Assembly: GCF_011391645.1 (NCBI RefSeq)
Contig: NZ_JAABQC010000014.1
Coordinates: forward strand, 1 to 38,451
DNA: 38,451 nt
Direction: 5' to 3'
From: Rhodoferax sp.
GTDB lineage: Bacteria; Pseudomonadota; Gammaproteobacteria; Burkholderiales; Burkholderiaceae_C
The notes beneath the pieces are model-generated. The model made no database searches, was not told the origin of the DNA, and worked only from the letters and a program-made list of their open reading frames with translations. Positions 1 through 9,111 of the stretch are shown piece after piece; the stretch's first letter is position 1; the number at the start of each line of letters is the position of its first letter. The translations under genes and the position numbers were made by a program.

Positions 1-2
1 GC

Positions 3-245
3 AGCCAGTACCGCAGCGGCATTTATTGGGGTAACGAGGCCGAGCGTCAAGCGGTGCTAGCCAGCCGCGATGCGCTGCTGAAGACCGGCCGCTTCAAAAC
101 CATCCATACCGAATTGGCCCCCGCCAGCACTTTCTACCTGGCCGAGGACTACCACCAGGACTACTACAAAAAGAACACGGTGAGCTACAGCTACTACCGT
201 TTGTCGTGCGGTCGGGATAAGCGGGTGGAGATGCTTTGGAAGTAG
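3..245 (+). CDS. msrA: Peptide methionine sulfoxide reductase MsrA, 3' part
   Basis: MsrA reduces the S-epimer of methionine sulfoxide in oxidised proteins, using thioredoxin. The reading frame is open from the window edge (base 3) to a TAG at 243-245, giving the last 80 residues. The family's QYRSGIYW block (QYRSxIY in most MsrAs) and the later FYLAEDYHQDYY block, including the conserved AEDYHQ, are both visible. The N-terminal GCFW catalytic Cys region lies outside the window. The tail ends in a Cys-containing segment (YYRLSCGRDKRVE) that could hold a recycling cysteine. The gene is cut by the window, not broken. A strong bidirectional hairpin follows it. Confidence 0.85.
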   Translation, partial: SQYRSGIYWGNEAERQAVLASRDALLKTGRFKTIHTELAPASTFYLAEDYHQDYYKKNTVSYSYYRLSCGRDKRVEMLWK

Positions 246-300
246 GCACTGGAGCGACCGCACGCGATCGCGGGCAAAGGCCCGCTGCATCAGCCAAACA

Positions 301-326
301 AAAAGCCGCCTGAACAGGCGGCTTTT
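301..326. terminator. Bidirectional Rho-independent terminator
   Basis: A perfect 12-base stem (301-312 with 315-326) has a 2-base AA loop. The stem is AAAA-GCCGCCTG paired with CAGGCGGC-TTTT, so a T-run follows the GC stem on either strand. It lies between the convergent ends of msrA and the BMP lipoprotein gene and can serve both. Confidence 0.85.
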
Positions 327-343
327 GCGTCAACCAAAGAAGC

Positions 344-1501
344 TTACTTGGCGCCCGGCACCTTGCCTTCAACACCCTTGACGTAGAAGTTCAGGCCACC
401 CAGGAACTTGTCGTCAGCCACGGTGTCCTTGGCGATCTGGACCTTGCCGGTGTTGTCAACAATGGGGCCGGTCCAGATGGCAAAGCTGCCGTCTGCCAGG
501 CCTTTTTTAACTTCTTCCACGCGGGCTTTGGTCTCGGCGGGCACGTCTTCGGCAATGCTCACGATGTCAATCGCGCCCTCCTTCACACCCCACCACTCGG
601 CACCGCCACCCTTCCAGCTGCCGTCAAGGGCTTCCTTGGTGGCCTTGATGTAGTACGGACCCCAGTTGATCACAGCGGATGCCAAATGGGCTTTGGGGCC
701 ATAGGCGGTCATGTCGGAGTCCCAGCCAAAGGCGCGCTTGCCTTTGGCCTCTGCGGTCTTCAGGACAGCCGGGGAATCGGTGTTCTGGAACAGCACATCA
801 GCGCCGCCGTTGATCAGGCTGGTGGCGGCTTCAGTCTCTTTGGGCGGGTCAAACCAGCCATTCACCCACACCACTTTGGTCTTGACCTTGGGGTTGCTGC
901 TTTGGGCGCCGAGTGTGAAGGCGTTGATGTTGCGGATCACTTCCGGGATCGGGATCGACCCCACCACACCCAGCGTGTTGGTTTTGGTCATCTTGCCGGC
1001 AATCACACCCGCCATGTACGCGCCCTCATAGGTGCGGCTGTCGTAGGTGCGCATGTTGTCGGCCTGCTTGTAGCCGGTGGCATGCTCGAACTTGACGCCC
1101 GGGTTGTCCGTGGCCACCTTGAGCATCGGTTCCATGTAACCGAAGGTGGTGCCAAATATCAGCTTGTTGCCCTGCCCCGCCATGTCGCGCAGCACGCGCT
1201 CGGCGTCGGCCGATTCGGGAACATTCTCGACAAATGAGGTGCTGACCTTGTCGCCAAATTCTGCCTCCAGGGCCTTGCGGCCGTTGTCGTGGGCAAAGGT
1301 CCAGCCGCCGTCGCCGACCGGGCCGACATAGGCAAAGGCAATCTTCAGTGGCTCTGGCTTGGGCGCGGGTGCAGAAGCGACTGGCGCGGGAGCAGGCGCG
1401 GGCGCGGGCTCTTCCTTCTTGCCACAGCCCACCAGCGCGGCGGCGGCCACGGCGGAAAGTGCTGCCGCTTTGAGCAGCGAACGTTTTTGCAGATCAGTCA
1501 T
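344..1501 (-). CDS. BMP-family ABC transporter substrate-binding lipoprotein (purine/nucleoside type)
   Basis: This is the extracytoplasmic binding protein of the BMP/PnrA family, whose characterised members bind purine nucleosides or related compounds. It has 385 residues. The N-terminus is a lipoprotein signal with lipobox LVGC (Cys at about residue 26), then a Pro/Ala-rich linker (about residues 30-50), then the BMP fold (motifs IAFAYVGPVGDGGW, LIFGTTFGYMEPM, FGWDSDM). An AAGGA ribosome site lies just before the ATG. It is the last gene of a minus-strand operon with two permeases and an ATPase. The divergent xanthine dehydrogenase and the nearby 8-oxoguanine deaminase make a purine base or nucleoside the likely ligand; this is inference from context, since binding-pocket residues alone do not tell me the substrate. 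Confidence 0.88.
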   Translation of the reverse strand: MTDLQKRSLLKAAALSAVAAAALVGCGKKEEPAPAPAPAPVASAPAPKPEPLKIAFAYVGPVGDGGWTFAHDNGRKALEAEFGDKVSTSFVENVPESADAERVLRDMAGQGNKLIFGTTFGYMEPMLKVATDNPGVKFEHATGYKQADNMRTYDSRTYEGAYMAGVIAGKMTKTNTLGVVGSIPIPEVIRNINAFTLGAQSSNPKVKTKVVWVNGWFDPPKETEAATSLINGGADVLFQNTDSPAVLKTAEAKGKRAFGWDSDMTAYGPKAHLASAVINWGPYYIKATKEALDGSWKGGGAEWWGVKEGAIDIVSIAEDVPAETKARVEEVKKGLADGSFAIWTGPIVDNTGKVQIAKDTVADDKFLGGLNFYVKGVEGKVPGAK

Positions 1502-1563
1502 GTTTTTTCCTTATCAAGGGACGGGTTGGACAGCGAGAAAATCGTAATTATGAACCGGAACAC

Positions 1564-2484
1564 TCAGGCGCCAGGGTAAAACGGTTTGCCAATACTGGCA
1601 GGCATGTTGATGCGGATCCACTGCGGGTTGCGCGAGATCAGCGCCAGCACAAGAATGGTGGCCACGTAGGGCAGCATGCTTAAAAACTGCGGTGGCACGT
1701 CGACGCCAATGCCCTGCAGGTGAAACTGCAACATCGTCACGCCACCAAACAGGTAGGCCCCAAGCAGCACACGCCCGGGGCGCCAGGTGGCAAAGGTGGT
1801 GAGTGCCAGCGCAATCCAGCCCTTGCCGGCCACCATGCCCTCAACCCACAGCGGCGTATAGACCACAGACAAATAAGCCCCGGCCAGGCCACACAGCGCA
1901 CCGCCCACCACCACCGCCAGCAGCCGGATCAGGCGCACCGGGTAGCCCAGCGCGTGGGCCGACTCCGGGCTTTCGCCCACGCTGCGCATCACCAGCCCAT
2001 TGCGGGTGCGGTACATGAACCAGATCAGCGCCAGCGCCAGCAGCACCGTCAGGTAGACCAGCGGGTGGTGGCGAAAAAGGGCCGGGCCAAACCAGGGAAT
2101 ATCCGACAAGTAGGGAATGGCGAAGCTGGTGCGCTCCGGAATTTTTGCCTGCACAAAACCTGTGCCGACAAAGGCGGAAAACCCGGTGCCAAACAGCGTG
2201 AGCGCCAGTCCGGCGGCGTATTGGTTGGTGTTGAGCCAGATCACCAGCACACCAAAAATTGCCGCCAGCAAGGCGCCAACAGCCATGCCCGCGGCAAAAC
2301 CCATGATGTCAGAGCCGGTGGTGACCACAGTGGCAAAGCCGGCAATGGCCGCGCACAGCATCATGCCCTCGGCGCCCAGATTGACAATGCCCACCTTTTC
2401 ATTGATCAACAGACCCAGCGAGGCAATTGCCAGCACGGTGCCCGCATTGAGCGTGGCGGCCATCAGCAAGGCGTAGGATTCCAT
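1564..2484 (-). CDS. ABC transporter permease (BMP/purine-type, second permease)
   Basis: An inner-membrane permease of the RbsC/YufQ-like branched-chain permease superfamily that pairs with the BMP lipoprotein. It has 306 residues and many hydrophobic segments. The typical GLLINEKVGIVNLGAEGMM segment near the N-terminus and GKGWIALALTTFATW near the C-terminus match this family. I chose the ATG at 2484 because it overlaps the upstream permease's stop codon by one base (TGATG) and has GGAG six bases before it. A GTG at 2496 is the alternative and has no better ribosome site. The tight overlap implies translational coupling with the first permease. Confidence 0.88.
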   Translation of the reverse strand: MESYALLMAATLNAGTVLAIASLGLLINEKVGIVNLGAEGMMLCAAIAGFATVVTTGSDIMGFAAGMAVGALLAAIFGVLVIWLNTNQYAAGLALTLFGTGFSAFVGTGFVQAKIPERTSFAIPYLSDIPWFGPALFRHHPLVYLTVLLALALIWFMYRTRNGLVMRSVGESPESAHALGYPVRLIRLLAVVVGGALCGLAGAYLSVVYTPLWVEGMVAGKGWIALALTTFATWRPGRVLLGAYLFGGVTMLQFHLQGIGVDVPPQFLSMLPYVATILVLALISRNPQWIRINMPASIGKPFYPGA

Positions 2485-3539
2485 CACTTGCTCCACTTCA
2501 GACGGTAATTGACCAGCGTGTCACAGGCCAGCAGGCTGAACAACAGCAGCCCCTGAAACACCCCGGTGAGCGATTTGGTCAGCCCCAGGCGCGACTGCGC
2601 CAGCTCACCGCCAATGTAAAACATGCTCATCAGGATGGCCGAGAACACCATGCCGACCGGGTGCAGACGGCCGACAAAGGCCACGATGATGGCGGCAAAA
2701 CCGTAACCCGCCGGCACATAAGGGGTGAGCTGGCCAATCGGGCCGGCCACTTCCAGCGCACCGGCCAGGCCAGCCGCGCCACCCGACATCAGCAGCGCCG
2801 TCCAGAGCGCCTTGCGCGACGAAAAACCGGCGTAGCGCGCCGCCGCCGGCGCCAGCCCGCCCACCTGCAGGGCCAGACCGGCCCGGGTGCGAAACAAGAA
2901 TACCCACAAGCCGGCCACGCTGAGCAGGGCCAGCAGCGCACCAATGCTGACGCGCGAACCCTCGAACAAACGCGGAACCCGGGTTACCGCCTCAAAGGTC
3001 TTGCTTTGCGGAAAGTTGAAACCCATGGGATCTTTCCACGGCCCGCCCACCAGATAACTCAACAACTGAACTGCCACATAGACCAGCATCAGACTCACCA
3101 GAATCTCGTTGGCGTGAAAACGGTCGCGCAGCAGCGCCGTGACACCGGCCCAAAACATGCCGCCGAGCACGCCGGCCAGCAGAATCGGCAGCACGATCCA
3201 GCGGCCGGTGCTGGCATCGGCCATCAGCGCGATGCCGCCGGCAAAAATCGCCCCGATGATGTACTGGCCCTCGGCGCCGATGTTCCACACGTTCGACCTG
3301 AAGCACACCGCCAGTCCCAGCGCAATGATCAGCAGCGGCGTGGCCTTGACCAGCAGTTCTCCGATAGCGTAGGCATTGTGAAGCGGTAGCCAGAAAAACA
3401 TTTCCAGACCCTTGAGCGGGTCTTTGCCGAGTGCCGTGAACATCAGCGCACCAATCAGCACCGTGATCAGCAACGCCATCAGGGGCGAGCCATAGGTCCA
3501 GGCCCTGGAGGGTTCGGCACGCGCTTCAAGCTTGAGCAT
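2484..3539 (-). CDS. ABC transporter permease (BMP/purine-type, first permease)
   Basis: The 351-residue partner permease (YufP-like) forms the heterodimeric membrane channel with the next gene product. Multiple hydrophobic helices are visible, plus the family motif FRSNVWNIGAEGQYIIGAI at about residues 81-99. The C-terminal part holds GYGFAAIIVAFVGRLHPVGM, also typical. The ATG at 3539 has AGGAG seven bases upstream and lies inside the 3' end of the ATPase gene (14-base overlap), so the operon is translationally coupled. I infer a nucleobase or nucleoside substrate from the neighbouring purine enzymes. Confidence 0.88.
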   Translation of the reverse strand: MLKLEARAEPSRAWTYGSPLMALLITVLIGALMFTALGKDPLKGLEMFFWLPLHNAYAIGELLVKATPLLIIALGLAVCFRSNVWNIGAEGQYIIGAIFAGGIALMADASTGRWIVLPILLAGVLGGMFWAGVTALLRDRFHANEILVSLMLVYVAVQLLSYLVGGPWKDPMGFNFPQSKTFEAVTRVPRLFEGSRVSIGALLALLSVAGLWVFLFRTRAGLALQVGGLAPAAARYAGFSSRKALWTALLMSGGAAGLAGALEVAGPIGQLTPYVPAGYGFAAIIVAFVGRLHPVGMVFSAILMSMFYIGGELAQSRLGLTKSLTGVFQGLLLFSLLACDTLVNYRLKWSK

Positions 3540-5118
3540 GCTGGGCTCCTGACGGGCTGACCAAATCGGGCTCGGTGACGGCTTCGAGTTCGGCCAGATG
3601 GCGCTGCAGGTCTTCGTCCCACAGACCGCTCATCCAGATCCCGATGCGCTCAATGCTGGCCTCGGCAATGGGCACAGAAGGCGACAACTGGCCTTTGGAG
3701 ATCACATGCAAACGGTCGCTCACTTCAAACAACTCTTCGAGCTCCTCACTCACCACCAGCACCGCGCAACCGGCATCGCGCAAGGCCAGGATTTCACCCC
3801 TGATTTGAGCCGCCGCGCCCACATCCACGCCCCAGGTGGGCTGCGAGACGATGAACAACTTGGGCTGGGCGTCGATCTCGCGGCCGACAATAAATTTTTG
3901 CAGGTTGCCGCCCGAGAGCGAACGCGCCAGCGCGCGCGGGCCGCCGGCCTTGACATTGAAAGCCTGGATGAGTCGCGCCGCATGTTGCTCCAGCGCGCCC
4001 ACCTTGATCCAGCCACCGGCAAATTTAGGCATGGAAATGGACTCGGTGCGGGTCAGCAGCAGGTTGTGCGCCAGGCTCAGCGTTGGCACAGCGCCGCGTC
4101 CGAGCCGCTCTTCCGGCACAAAGTGCAGGCCCAGCTTGCGGCGTTCGCCCGGATGAAGGGCCGACACATCGGTATTACCCATGCGTATGCTGCCCTTGGG
4201 CGCACGGCAGTCTTCGCCCGACAAGGCGTACATCAATTCCTTTTGGCCGTTGCCGGAAACACCGGCAATGCCCACGACCTCGCCGGCACGCACTTGCAGG
4301 CCAATGCCGTCAAGATCGACGCCAAACTGGTCCTCCCGCGCCAGACTGAGCCCGTTCACATCAAGCACCACGGCGCCTGACTGCTGCGGGCGGTGTTGCA
4401 GTTGCGGTGGCTCGGCACCAATCATCATGCGCGACAAGGAGGCGTTGGACTCCTCAGCGGGGTTGCAGACGCCGGTGACCTTGCCACCACGCAGCACGGT
4501 GCAGGCATTGCACAACTCGCGGATTTCGTGCAGTTTGTGGCTGATGTACAAGATGCTGCAGCCCTCGCTGGCCAGCTTTTTCAGCACCACAAACAGCTTT
4601 TCGACGGCCTGTGGCGTGAGCACCGAGGTCGGCTCATCCAGAATCAGCAACTCCGGACGCGTCAGCAGGGCGCGGATGATTTCGACCCGCTGCATCTCAC
4701 CCACGCTCAGGGTGTGCACCGGGCGCGCCGGGTCGATGTCAAGGCCGTACTCGGCGGCCTTGGCCACGATGCTGGCCGTGACCTGGTCCAGCGAATTGCG
4801 CGCCAGGCCAAGCCAGACGTTTTCGGCCACAGTCAGGGTGTCGAACAAATTGAAGTGCTGGAACACCATGCTGATGCCGTTGGCCCGCGCATCCTTGGGG
4901 TTGCGGATCTGCATCACCTGGCCGTTGATCTGGACTTCCCCGGCGTCGGGCTTGACCGCACCGTAAATGATTTTCATCAGGGTTGACTTGCCAGCGCCGT
5001 TTTCACCGAGCACGGCATGCGTCTCGCCGGGCATCACCGTCAGGCTGATGTCACTGTTGGCGACCACGCTGGGGTAGCGCTTGGTGATGCCGAACAGTTG
5101 AAGACGGGGTGTGGTCAT
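3526..5118 (-). CDS. ABC transporter ATP-binding protein, tandem ATPase (purine/nucleoside type)
   Basis: This energises the BMP-type importer. The protein has two ATPase domains in one chain, as in RbsA and YufO. The first domain has Walker A GENGAGKST (about residues 38-46), signature LSVGEMQR and Walker B LLILDEPTSVL. The second has a degenerate P-loop region (GVSGNGQKE), an intact signature LSGGNLQKF and an altered Walker B region reading LFIVSQPTWGVDVGA. An asymmetric pair like this is usual for the family. I took the ATG at 5118 (530 residues); a TTG at 5124 would add two residues. No strong ribosome site is visible before either. It is the first gene of the operon, divergent from xdhA across about 217 bases. 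Confidence 0.9.
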   Translation of the reverse strand: MTTPRLQLFGITKRYPSVVANSDISLTVMPGETHAVLGENGAGKSTLMKIIYGAVKPDAGEVQINGQVMQIRNPKDARANGISMVFQHFNLFDTLTVAENVWLGLARNSLDQVTASIVAKAAEYGLDIDPARPVHTLSVGEMQRVEIIRALLTRPELLILDEPTSVLTPQAVEKLFVVLKKLASEGCSILYISHKLHEIRELCNACTVLRGGKVTGVCNPAEESNASLSRMMIGAEPPQLQHRPQQSGAVVLDVNGLSLAREDQFGVDLDGIGLQVRAGEVVGIAGVSGNGQKELMYALSGEDCRAPKGSIRMGNTDVSALHPGERRKLGLHFVPEERLGRGAVPTLSLAHNLLLTRTESISMPKFAGGWIKVGALEQHAARLIQAFNVKAGGPRALARSLSGGNLQKFIVGREIDAQPKLFIVSQPTWGVDVGAAAQIRGEILALRDAGCAVLVVSEELEELFEVSDRLHVISKGQLSPSVPIAEASIERIGIWMSGLWDEDLQRHLAELEAVTEPDLVSPSGAQHAQA

Positions 5119-5194
5119 GAACAAAGGTGTCAGTTGGGTTAGGTGCTGTTTTTACCAGCAAAATGCCTTGAAATCTGGATTTTGACTTTGACTG

Positions 5195-5208
5195 GGGGTC
5201 ACGACCCC
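5195..5208. promoter_or_regulatory. Short palindrome in the xdhA / ABC transporter divergent spacer
   Basis: GGGGTC (5195-5200) and GACCCC (5203-5208) form a 6-base inverted repeat with a 2-base gap, followed by an A-run. It lies in the only spacer from which both the purine transporter operon and xdhAB can be transcribed. It could be an operator for a shared regulator. The GGGGTC core also resembles the arms of the repeats at 9112-9249, so it may be a decayed repeat instead. No clear -35/-10 pair is evident nearby. Confidence 0.25.
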
Positions 5209-5335
5209 AAGAAAAAACTTGCAAGATCAATGCCAGCTCGCATCACGCTTCCTGATGACCGGGCATGGCATTTGCTCTATGCTCAGGCTCGTGGTGCCCC
5301 GGATCACCCCTTAACCTTAGCCTGTGAGTGCTTTC

Positions 5336-6802
5336 ATGAACCCACCCATCCTGCAGTTTGTCTGGCGCGGCGAGACGGTCACGCTGCACCACATCGCGCC
5401 CACCCGCACCTTGCTGCAACTGTTGCGCGAAGACCTGGCCCACAGCGCCACCAAAGAAGGCTGCAACGAGGGCGACTGCGGCGCCTGCACCGTGGTGCTG
5501 GGGGAATTGCAGGGGGAGCACATCAGCTACCGCGCCGTCAACAGCTGCATCAAAATGGCGCACGCTGTGGATGGCATGGCGCTCTGGACCGCCGCCGACC
5601 TCACCGCTGTGGACGGCACAGCCCACCCGGTGCAGCAAGCATTGCACCAGTGCCACGCCAGCCAGTGCGGCTTTTGCACGCCCGGCTTTGCCATGAGCCT
5701 GTTTGGCCTGTACCAGAACCGGGTGCTGAAAGAGCAGCCGATCAGCCGCTCCCAGGCGCAGGAGGCGCTGTCAGGCAACCTGTGCCGCTGCACCGGCTAC
5801 CGGCCCATTCTGGACGCGGCACAGCAGATGGCCACCCTGCCCCGGGTGCAGCTGGACGAGGCGCGCTTGCGCCAGCAATTAGCCGCCATCGCGCCCGCCC
5901 AACGGCAACAGTCTGCTGATTTTTGTTATGACGCGCCGACCCGCCTCGACGCGCTGCTGGCTGCGCGGGCGGCGCGGCCGCAGGCCCAACTGGTGGCCGG
6001 CTGCACCGATGTGGGCTTGTGGGTCAACAAGCTGCACATGGATTTTGCGCAGCTGCTCGACGTGACACGCGTGGCGGAACTCAAGGCCATCGAGGTGCAG
6101 AACAACCACACCGTCATCGGTGCGGCCGTCAGCCTGAGCGACGCCTTTGCCGCGCTTGCATTGGATCGGCCGCAACTGCACGCCTTTTTCAGCCGCTTTG
6201 CCGGACTGCCGGTGCGCCACGCCGGCACCCTGGGTGGCAATATCGCCAATGGCTCTCCGATTGGCGACAGCATGCCGCTGCTGATCGCGCTGCGCGCCAG
6301 CGTGGTGCTGATGAGCGTGCGCGGCCAGCGTGAGTTGCCGCTGGAAGCGCTGTACACCGGCTACCGCAAGAACGTCATGGCGGCCGACGAAGTGCTGGCC
6401 TTCATTCATGTGCCCCGTCCACGGCCCGATGAATTGCTTCGGGTTTACAAGGTGTCCAAGCGCACCGAGGACGACATTTCTGCGGTTTGCCTGGCCGTCA
6501 GCATGGCGTTGCATGACGGACGCGTCGCGCAGGCCTCGATCGGCGTGGGCGGTGTGGCGGCCACGCCCGTGCGCGCATCGACAACCGAGGCATTGCTCAC
6601 CGGACAGGGCTGGACTCACGACACCGTGAACAGGGCAAGCGCTTGTCTGCGCGCCGAATTTCAACCGATCTCGGACATGCGCGCCAGCGCCGCCTACCGC
6701 GCGCAGGTGCTCGACGGGCTCATGCAACGCTTCTGGCTGGAAAGCCAGGGCGCGGCAGATGTCAACCTGGCAAGCTTGACCCTGGAAGGAGAAAGCGCAT
6801 GA
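5336..6802 (+). CDS. xdhA: Xanthine dehydrogenase small subunit (two 2Fe-2S clusters and FAD)
   Basis: Electron-transfer subunit of bacterial XdhAB, which oxidises hypoxanthine and xanthine to urate. From the ATG at 5336 it has 488 residues. Cys43, 48, 51 and 71 form the plant-ferredoxin-type cluster (GCNEGDCGAC). Cys111, 114, 150 and 152 form the second cluster (CGFC and CRC). A FAD-binding domain follows, with LVAGCTDVGLW (about 219-229) and the glycine-rich stretch GTLGGNIANGSPIGD (about 297-311). A C-terminal CO-dehydrogenase-type flavoprotein domain ends it. A GTG at 5324 would add four residues, and neither start has a strong ribosome site. It overlaps xdhB by ATGA. Confidence 0.93.
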   Translation: MNPPILQFVWRGETVTLHHIAPTRTLLQLLREDLAHSATKEGCNEGDCGACTVVLGELQGEHISYRAVNSCIKMAHAVDGMALWTAADLTAVDGTAHPVQQALHQCHASQCGFCTPGFAMSLFGLYQNRVLKEQPISRSQAQEALSGNLCRCTGYRPILDAAQQMATLPRVQLDEARLRQQLAAIAPAQRQQSADFCYDAPTRLDALLAARAARPQAQLVAGCTDVGLWVNKLHMDFAQLLDVTRVAELKAIEVQNNHTVIGAAVSLSDAFAALALDRPQLHAFFSRFAGLPVRHAGTLGGNIANGSPIGDSMPLLIALRASVVLMSVRGQRELPLEALYTGYRKNVMAADEVLAFIHVPRPRPDELLRVYKVSKRTEDDISAVCLAVSMALHDGRVAQASIGVGGVAATPVRASTTEALLTGQGWTHDTVNRASACLRAEFQPISDMRASAAYRAQVLDGLMQRFWLESQGAADVNLASLTLEGESA

Positions 6803-9108
6803 ACGCCCCTTTGCCCGCAGGCACCGAGCCGCTGGTCGCCAGCGGCCAGTCACACCCACACGAAAGCGCGGCGGCCCAGATTGCCGGTGCCGCCACTTAC
6901 ATCGACGACATCCCGGAGTTGCGCGGCACGCTGTACGCCGCGCCGGTGATGTCCAAAGTGGCGCACGGCAAGCTGCTCGGCGTGGACACGCAGGCCGCAC
7001 TGGCGCTGCCCGGCGTGCGCGCCGTGCTGCTGGCGGCCGATGTGCCCGGCAGCAAGGTGCTGGCCGCCTTTGCCGGCGATGAACCCGTGTTGGCACAAGA
7101 CAGCGTGCAGCATGTGGGCCAGGTGATTGCCCTGGTGGTGGCGGACAGCGTCATGCTGGCGCGCCGGGCAGCGCGTTTGGTGGCACCCCGAATTGAGCCA
7201 CTGCCCGCGATCCTCGACGTGCGCGAAGCACTCAGGGCGCAGAGTTTTGTGCTGCCGCCGGTGACCGTGCGCCGTGGTGATGCAGGCCAGGCCCTGGCGC
7301 GGGCACCGCACACCCTGCAGGGCACGCTCGAAGTCGGCGGCCAGGAGCATTTTTACCTCGAAGGCCAGGTGGCCTACGCGCAGCCGCTGGAACAAAACCA
7401 GTGGCTCATCCACAGCAGCACGCAGCACCCGGGTGAGGTGCAGCACTGGGTGGCGCATGCCCTCGGGCTGGACAACCACGCGGTCACGGTGCAGTGCCGG
7501 CGCATGGGCGGCGGTTTTGGCGGCAAGGAAACCCAGGCCGGCCATCTGGCCGTGTGGGCAGCGCTGGCTGCGCACAAGTTGCAGCGGCCGGTGAAGCTGC
7601 GGCTTGACCGCGATGATGATTTTCTGATCACCGGCAAGCGCCATCCGTTCAGCTTTGAGTACCGCGTGGGGTTCGATGACAGTGGCAGGCTGTGCGGCCT
7701 GCAGTTGCAGATGCTGGCGCACTGCGGCTTCAGCGCCGATTTGTCAGGCCCGGTGGCCGACCGCGCCATTTTTCATGCCGACAACGCCTATTTTTTGCAA
7801 GACGTGGAGATCACGTCTTACCGCTGCAAGCTCAACACCCAGAGCCACACCGCGTTTCGCGGCTTTGGCGGGCCGCAGGGCATGATCGTCACCGAGGCCA
7901 TCCTGGGCAACATCGCGCGCCATCTGGGGCTCGACCCGTTGGCCGTGCGACAACGCAATTTGTACAGCGATGAGTCAGAACGCAACACCACGCACTACGG
8001 CATGCAGGTCGAGGGCAACATCCTGCAGCCGCTGATCACGCGATTGGCCGACACGGCCCGGTACCCGCAGCGCCGCGAAGCCATTGTCGGCTGGAACCAG
8101 AACAGCAAAGTGCTCAAGCGCGGCATCGCCCTGACGCCGGTCAAATTCGGGATCAGCTTCACCGCCACGCTATTCAACCAGGCGGGCGCGCTGGTGCATG
8201 TCTACCTGGACGGCAGCGTCATGGTCAACCATGGCGGCACCGAAATGGGGCAAGGCCTGCACACCAAAGTGGCACAAATCGTGGCCGACGAGCTGGGGGT
8301 GCCCTTGCACCGGGTGCGCCTGAGCGCCAGCGACACCAGCAAGGTCCCCAACGCCTCGGCCACCGCCGCCTCGGCCGGCACCGACCTCAATGGCCGCGCC
8401 GCCCAGTTTGCCGCGCGCCATGTGCGTGACAACCTGGCGGCCTTTGTCAGCGGCATCGACGGTGTTGGCGCCGGCGCCGTGCAGTTTGCCGCCGGCCAGG
8501 TGATCACGCCAAAAGCCACACGCAGTTTCAACGCCGTCGTGGCGCTGGCTTATGCCAACCGCATCCAGCTCTGGAGTGACGGCTTTTACCGCACCCCAAA
8601 AATCCACTACGACAAAACCACCCTGACCGGGCGGCCGTTTTATTACTTTGCCTATGGCGCGGCGTGCACCGAGGTGGCCATCGACACCCTGACTGGCGAG
8701 AGCCGTGTGCTGAGGGTGGACATCCTGCACGACGTCGGCCGGTCCATCAATCCGGCCATTGACATCGGGCAGATCGAAGGCGGTTTTGTGCAGGGCATGG
8801 GTTGGCTCACGTCTGAAGAACTGGTGTGGAACGACCAAGGCCTGCTGACCACGCACGCGCCCAGCACTTACAAGATTCCCACAGCCGGTGATGTGCCAAC
8901 GCATTTCAAGGTCGATTTATGGCCCGAGGCCAACCCCGAGGACAATGTTTTTGGCTCCAAAGCCGTGGGTGAACCGCCATTCATGCTGGCCATCAGCGTG
9001 TTTGAGGCGCTGCGCGAGGCCGTGGCCCAGGCGCGCGGCGACGGTCTGGCGGTGCAATTGAACGCACCGGCCACGGCAGAGCGGGTGTTGTGGGCGCTGC
9101 ACACCTAA
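6799..9108 (+). CDS. xdhB: Xanthine dehydrogenase molybdopterin-binding large subunit
   Basis: Catalytic molybdenum subunit of XdhAB, 769 residues. Active-site motifs are present: GGGFGGKE at 237-244 (Glu244 matches bovine Glu802), AFRGFGGPQG at 352-361 (Arg354 matches bovine Arg880) and GEPP with Glu725 matching the catalytic base Glu1261. MoCo motif GTEMGQGLHTKV is also seen. The ATG at 6799 overlaps the xdhA stop (ATGA) and follows GGAAGGAGAAAG, so the longer open frame reaching back into xdhA is not the start. The gene usually following, xdhC (cofactor sulfuration and insertion), is not here; a hairpin repeat and a minus-strand regulator come next. Confidence 0.94.
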   Translation: MNAPLPAGTEPLVASGQSHPHESAAAQIAGAATYIDDIPELRGTLYAAPVMSKVAHGKLLGVDTQAALALPGVRAVLLAADVPGSKVLAAFAGDEPVLAQDSVQHVGQVIALVVADSVMLARRAARLVAPRIEPLPAILDVREALRAQSFVLPPVTVRRGDAGQALARAPHTLQGTLEVGGQEHFYLEGQVAYAQPLEQNQWLIHSSTQHPGEVQHWVAHALGLDNHAVTVQCRRMGGGFGGKETQAGHLAVWAALAAHKLQRPVKLRLDRDDDFLITGKRHPFSFEYRVGFDDSGRLCGLQLQMLAHCGFSADLSGPVADRAIFHADNAYFLQDVEITSYRCKLNTQSHTAFRGFGGPQGMIVTEAILGNIARHLGLDPLAVRQRNLYSDESERNTTHYGMQVEGNILQPLITRLADTARYPQRREAIVGWNQNSKVLKRGIALTPVKFGISFTATLFNQAGALVHVYLDGSVMVNHGGTEMGQGLHTKVAQIVADELGVPLHRVRLSASDTSKVPNASATAASAGTDLNGRAAQFAARHVRDNLAAFVSGIDGVGAGAVQFAAGQVITPKATRSFNAVVALAYANRIQLWSDGFYRTPKIHYDKTTLTGRPFYYFAYGAACTEVAIDTLTGESRVLRVDILHDVGRSINPAIDIGQIEGGFVQGMGWLTSEELVWNDQGLLTTHAPSTYKIPTAGDVPTHFKVDLWPEANPEDNVFGSKAVGEPPFMLAISVFEALREAVAQARGDGLAVQLNAPATAERVLWALHT

Positions 9109-9111
9109 ACA

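Noticed and set aside
1365-1415. Simple-sequence repeat in the BMP lipoprotein gene
   Set aside because: It encodes the Pro/Ala-rich linker that commonly follows the lipidated Cys, so it is an ordinary tether, not a distinct element.
5879-7096. A 405-codon minus-strand open frame across xdhA-xdhB
   Set aside because: Arg/Pro-rich shadow of two genes with complete cofactor motifs.
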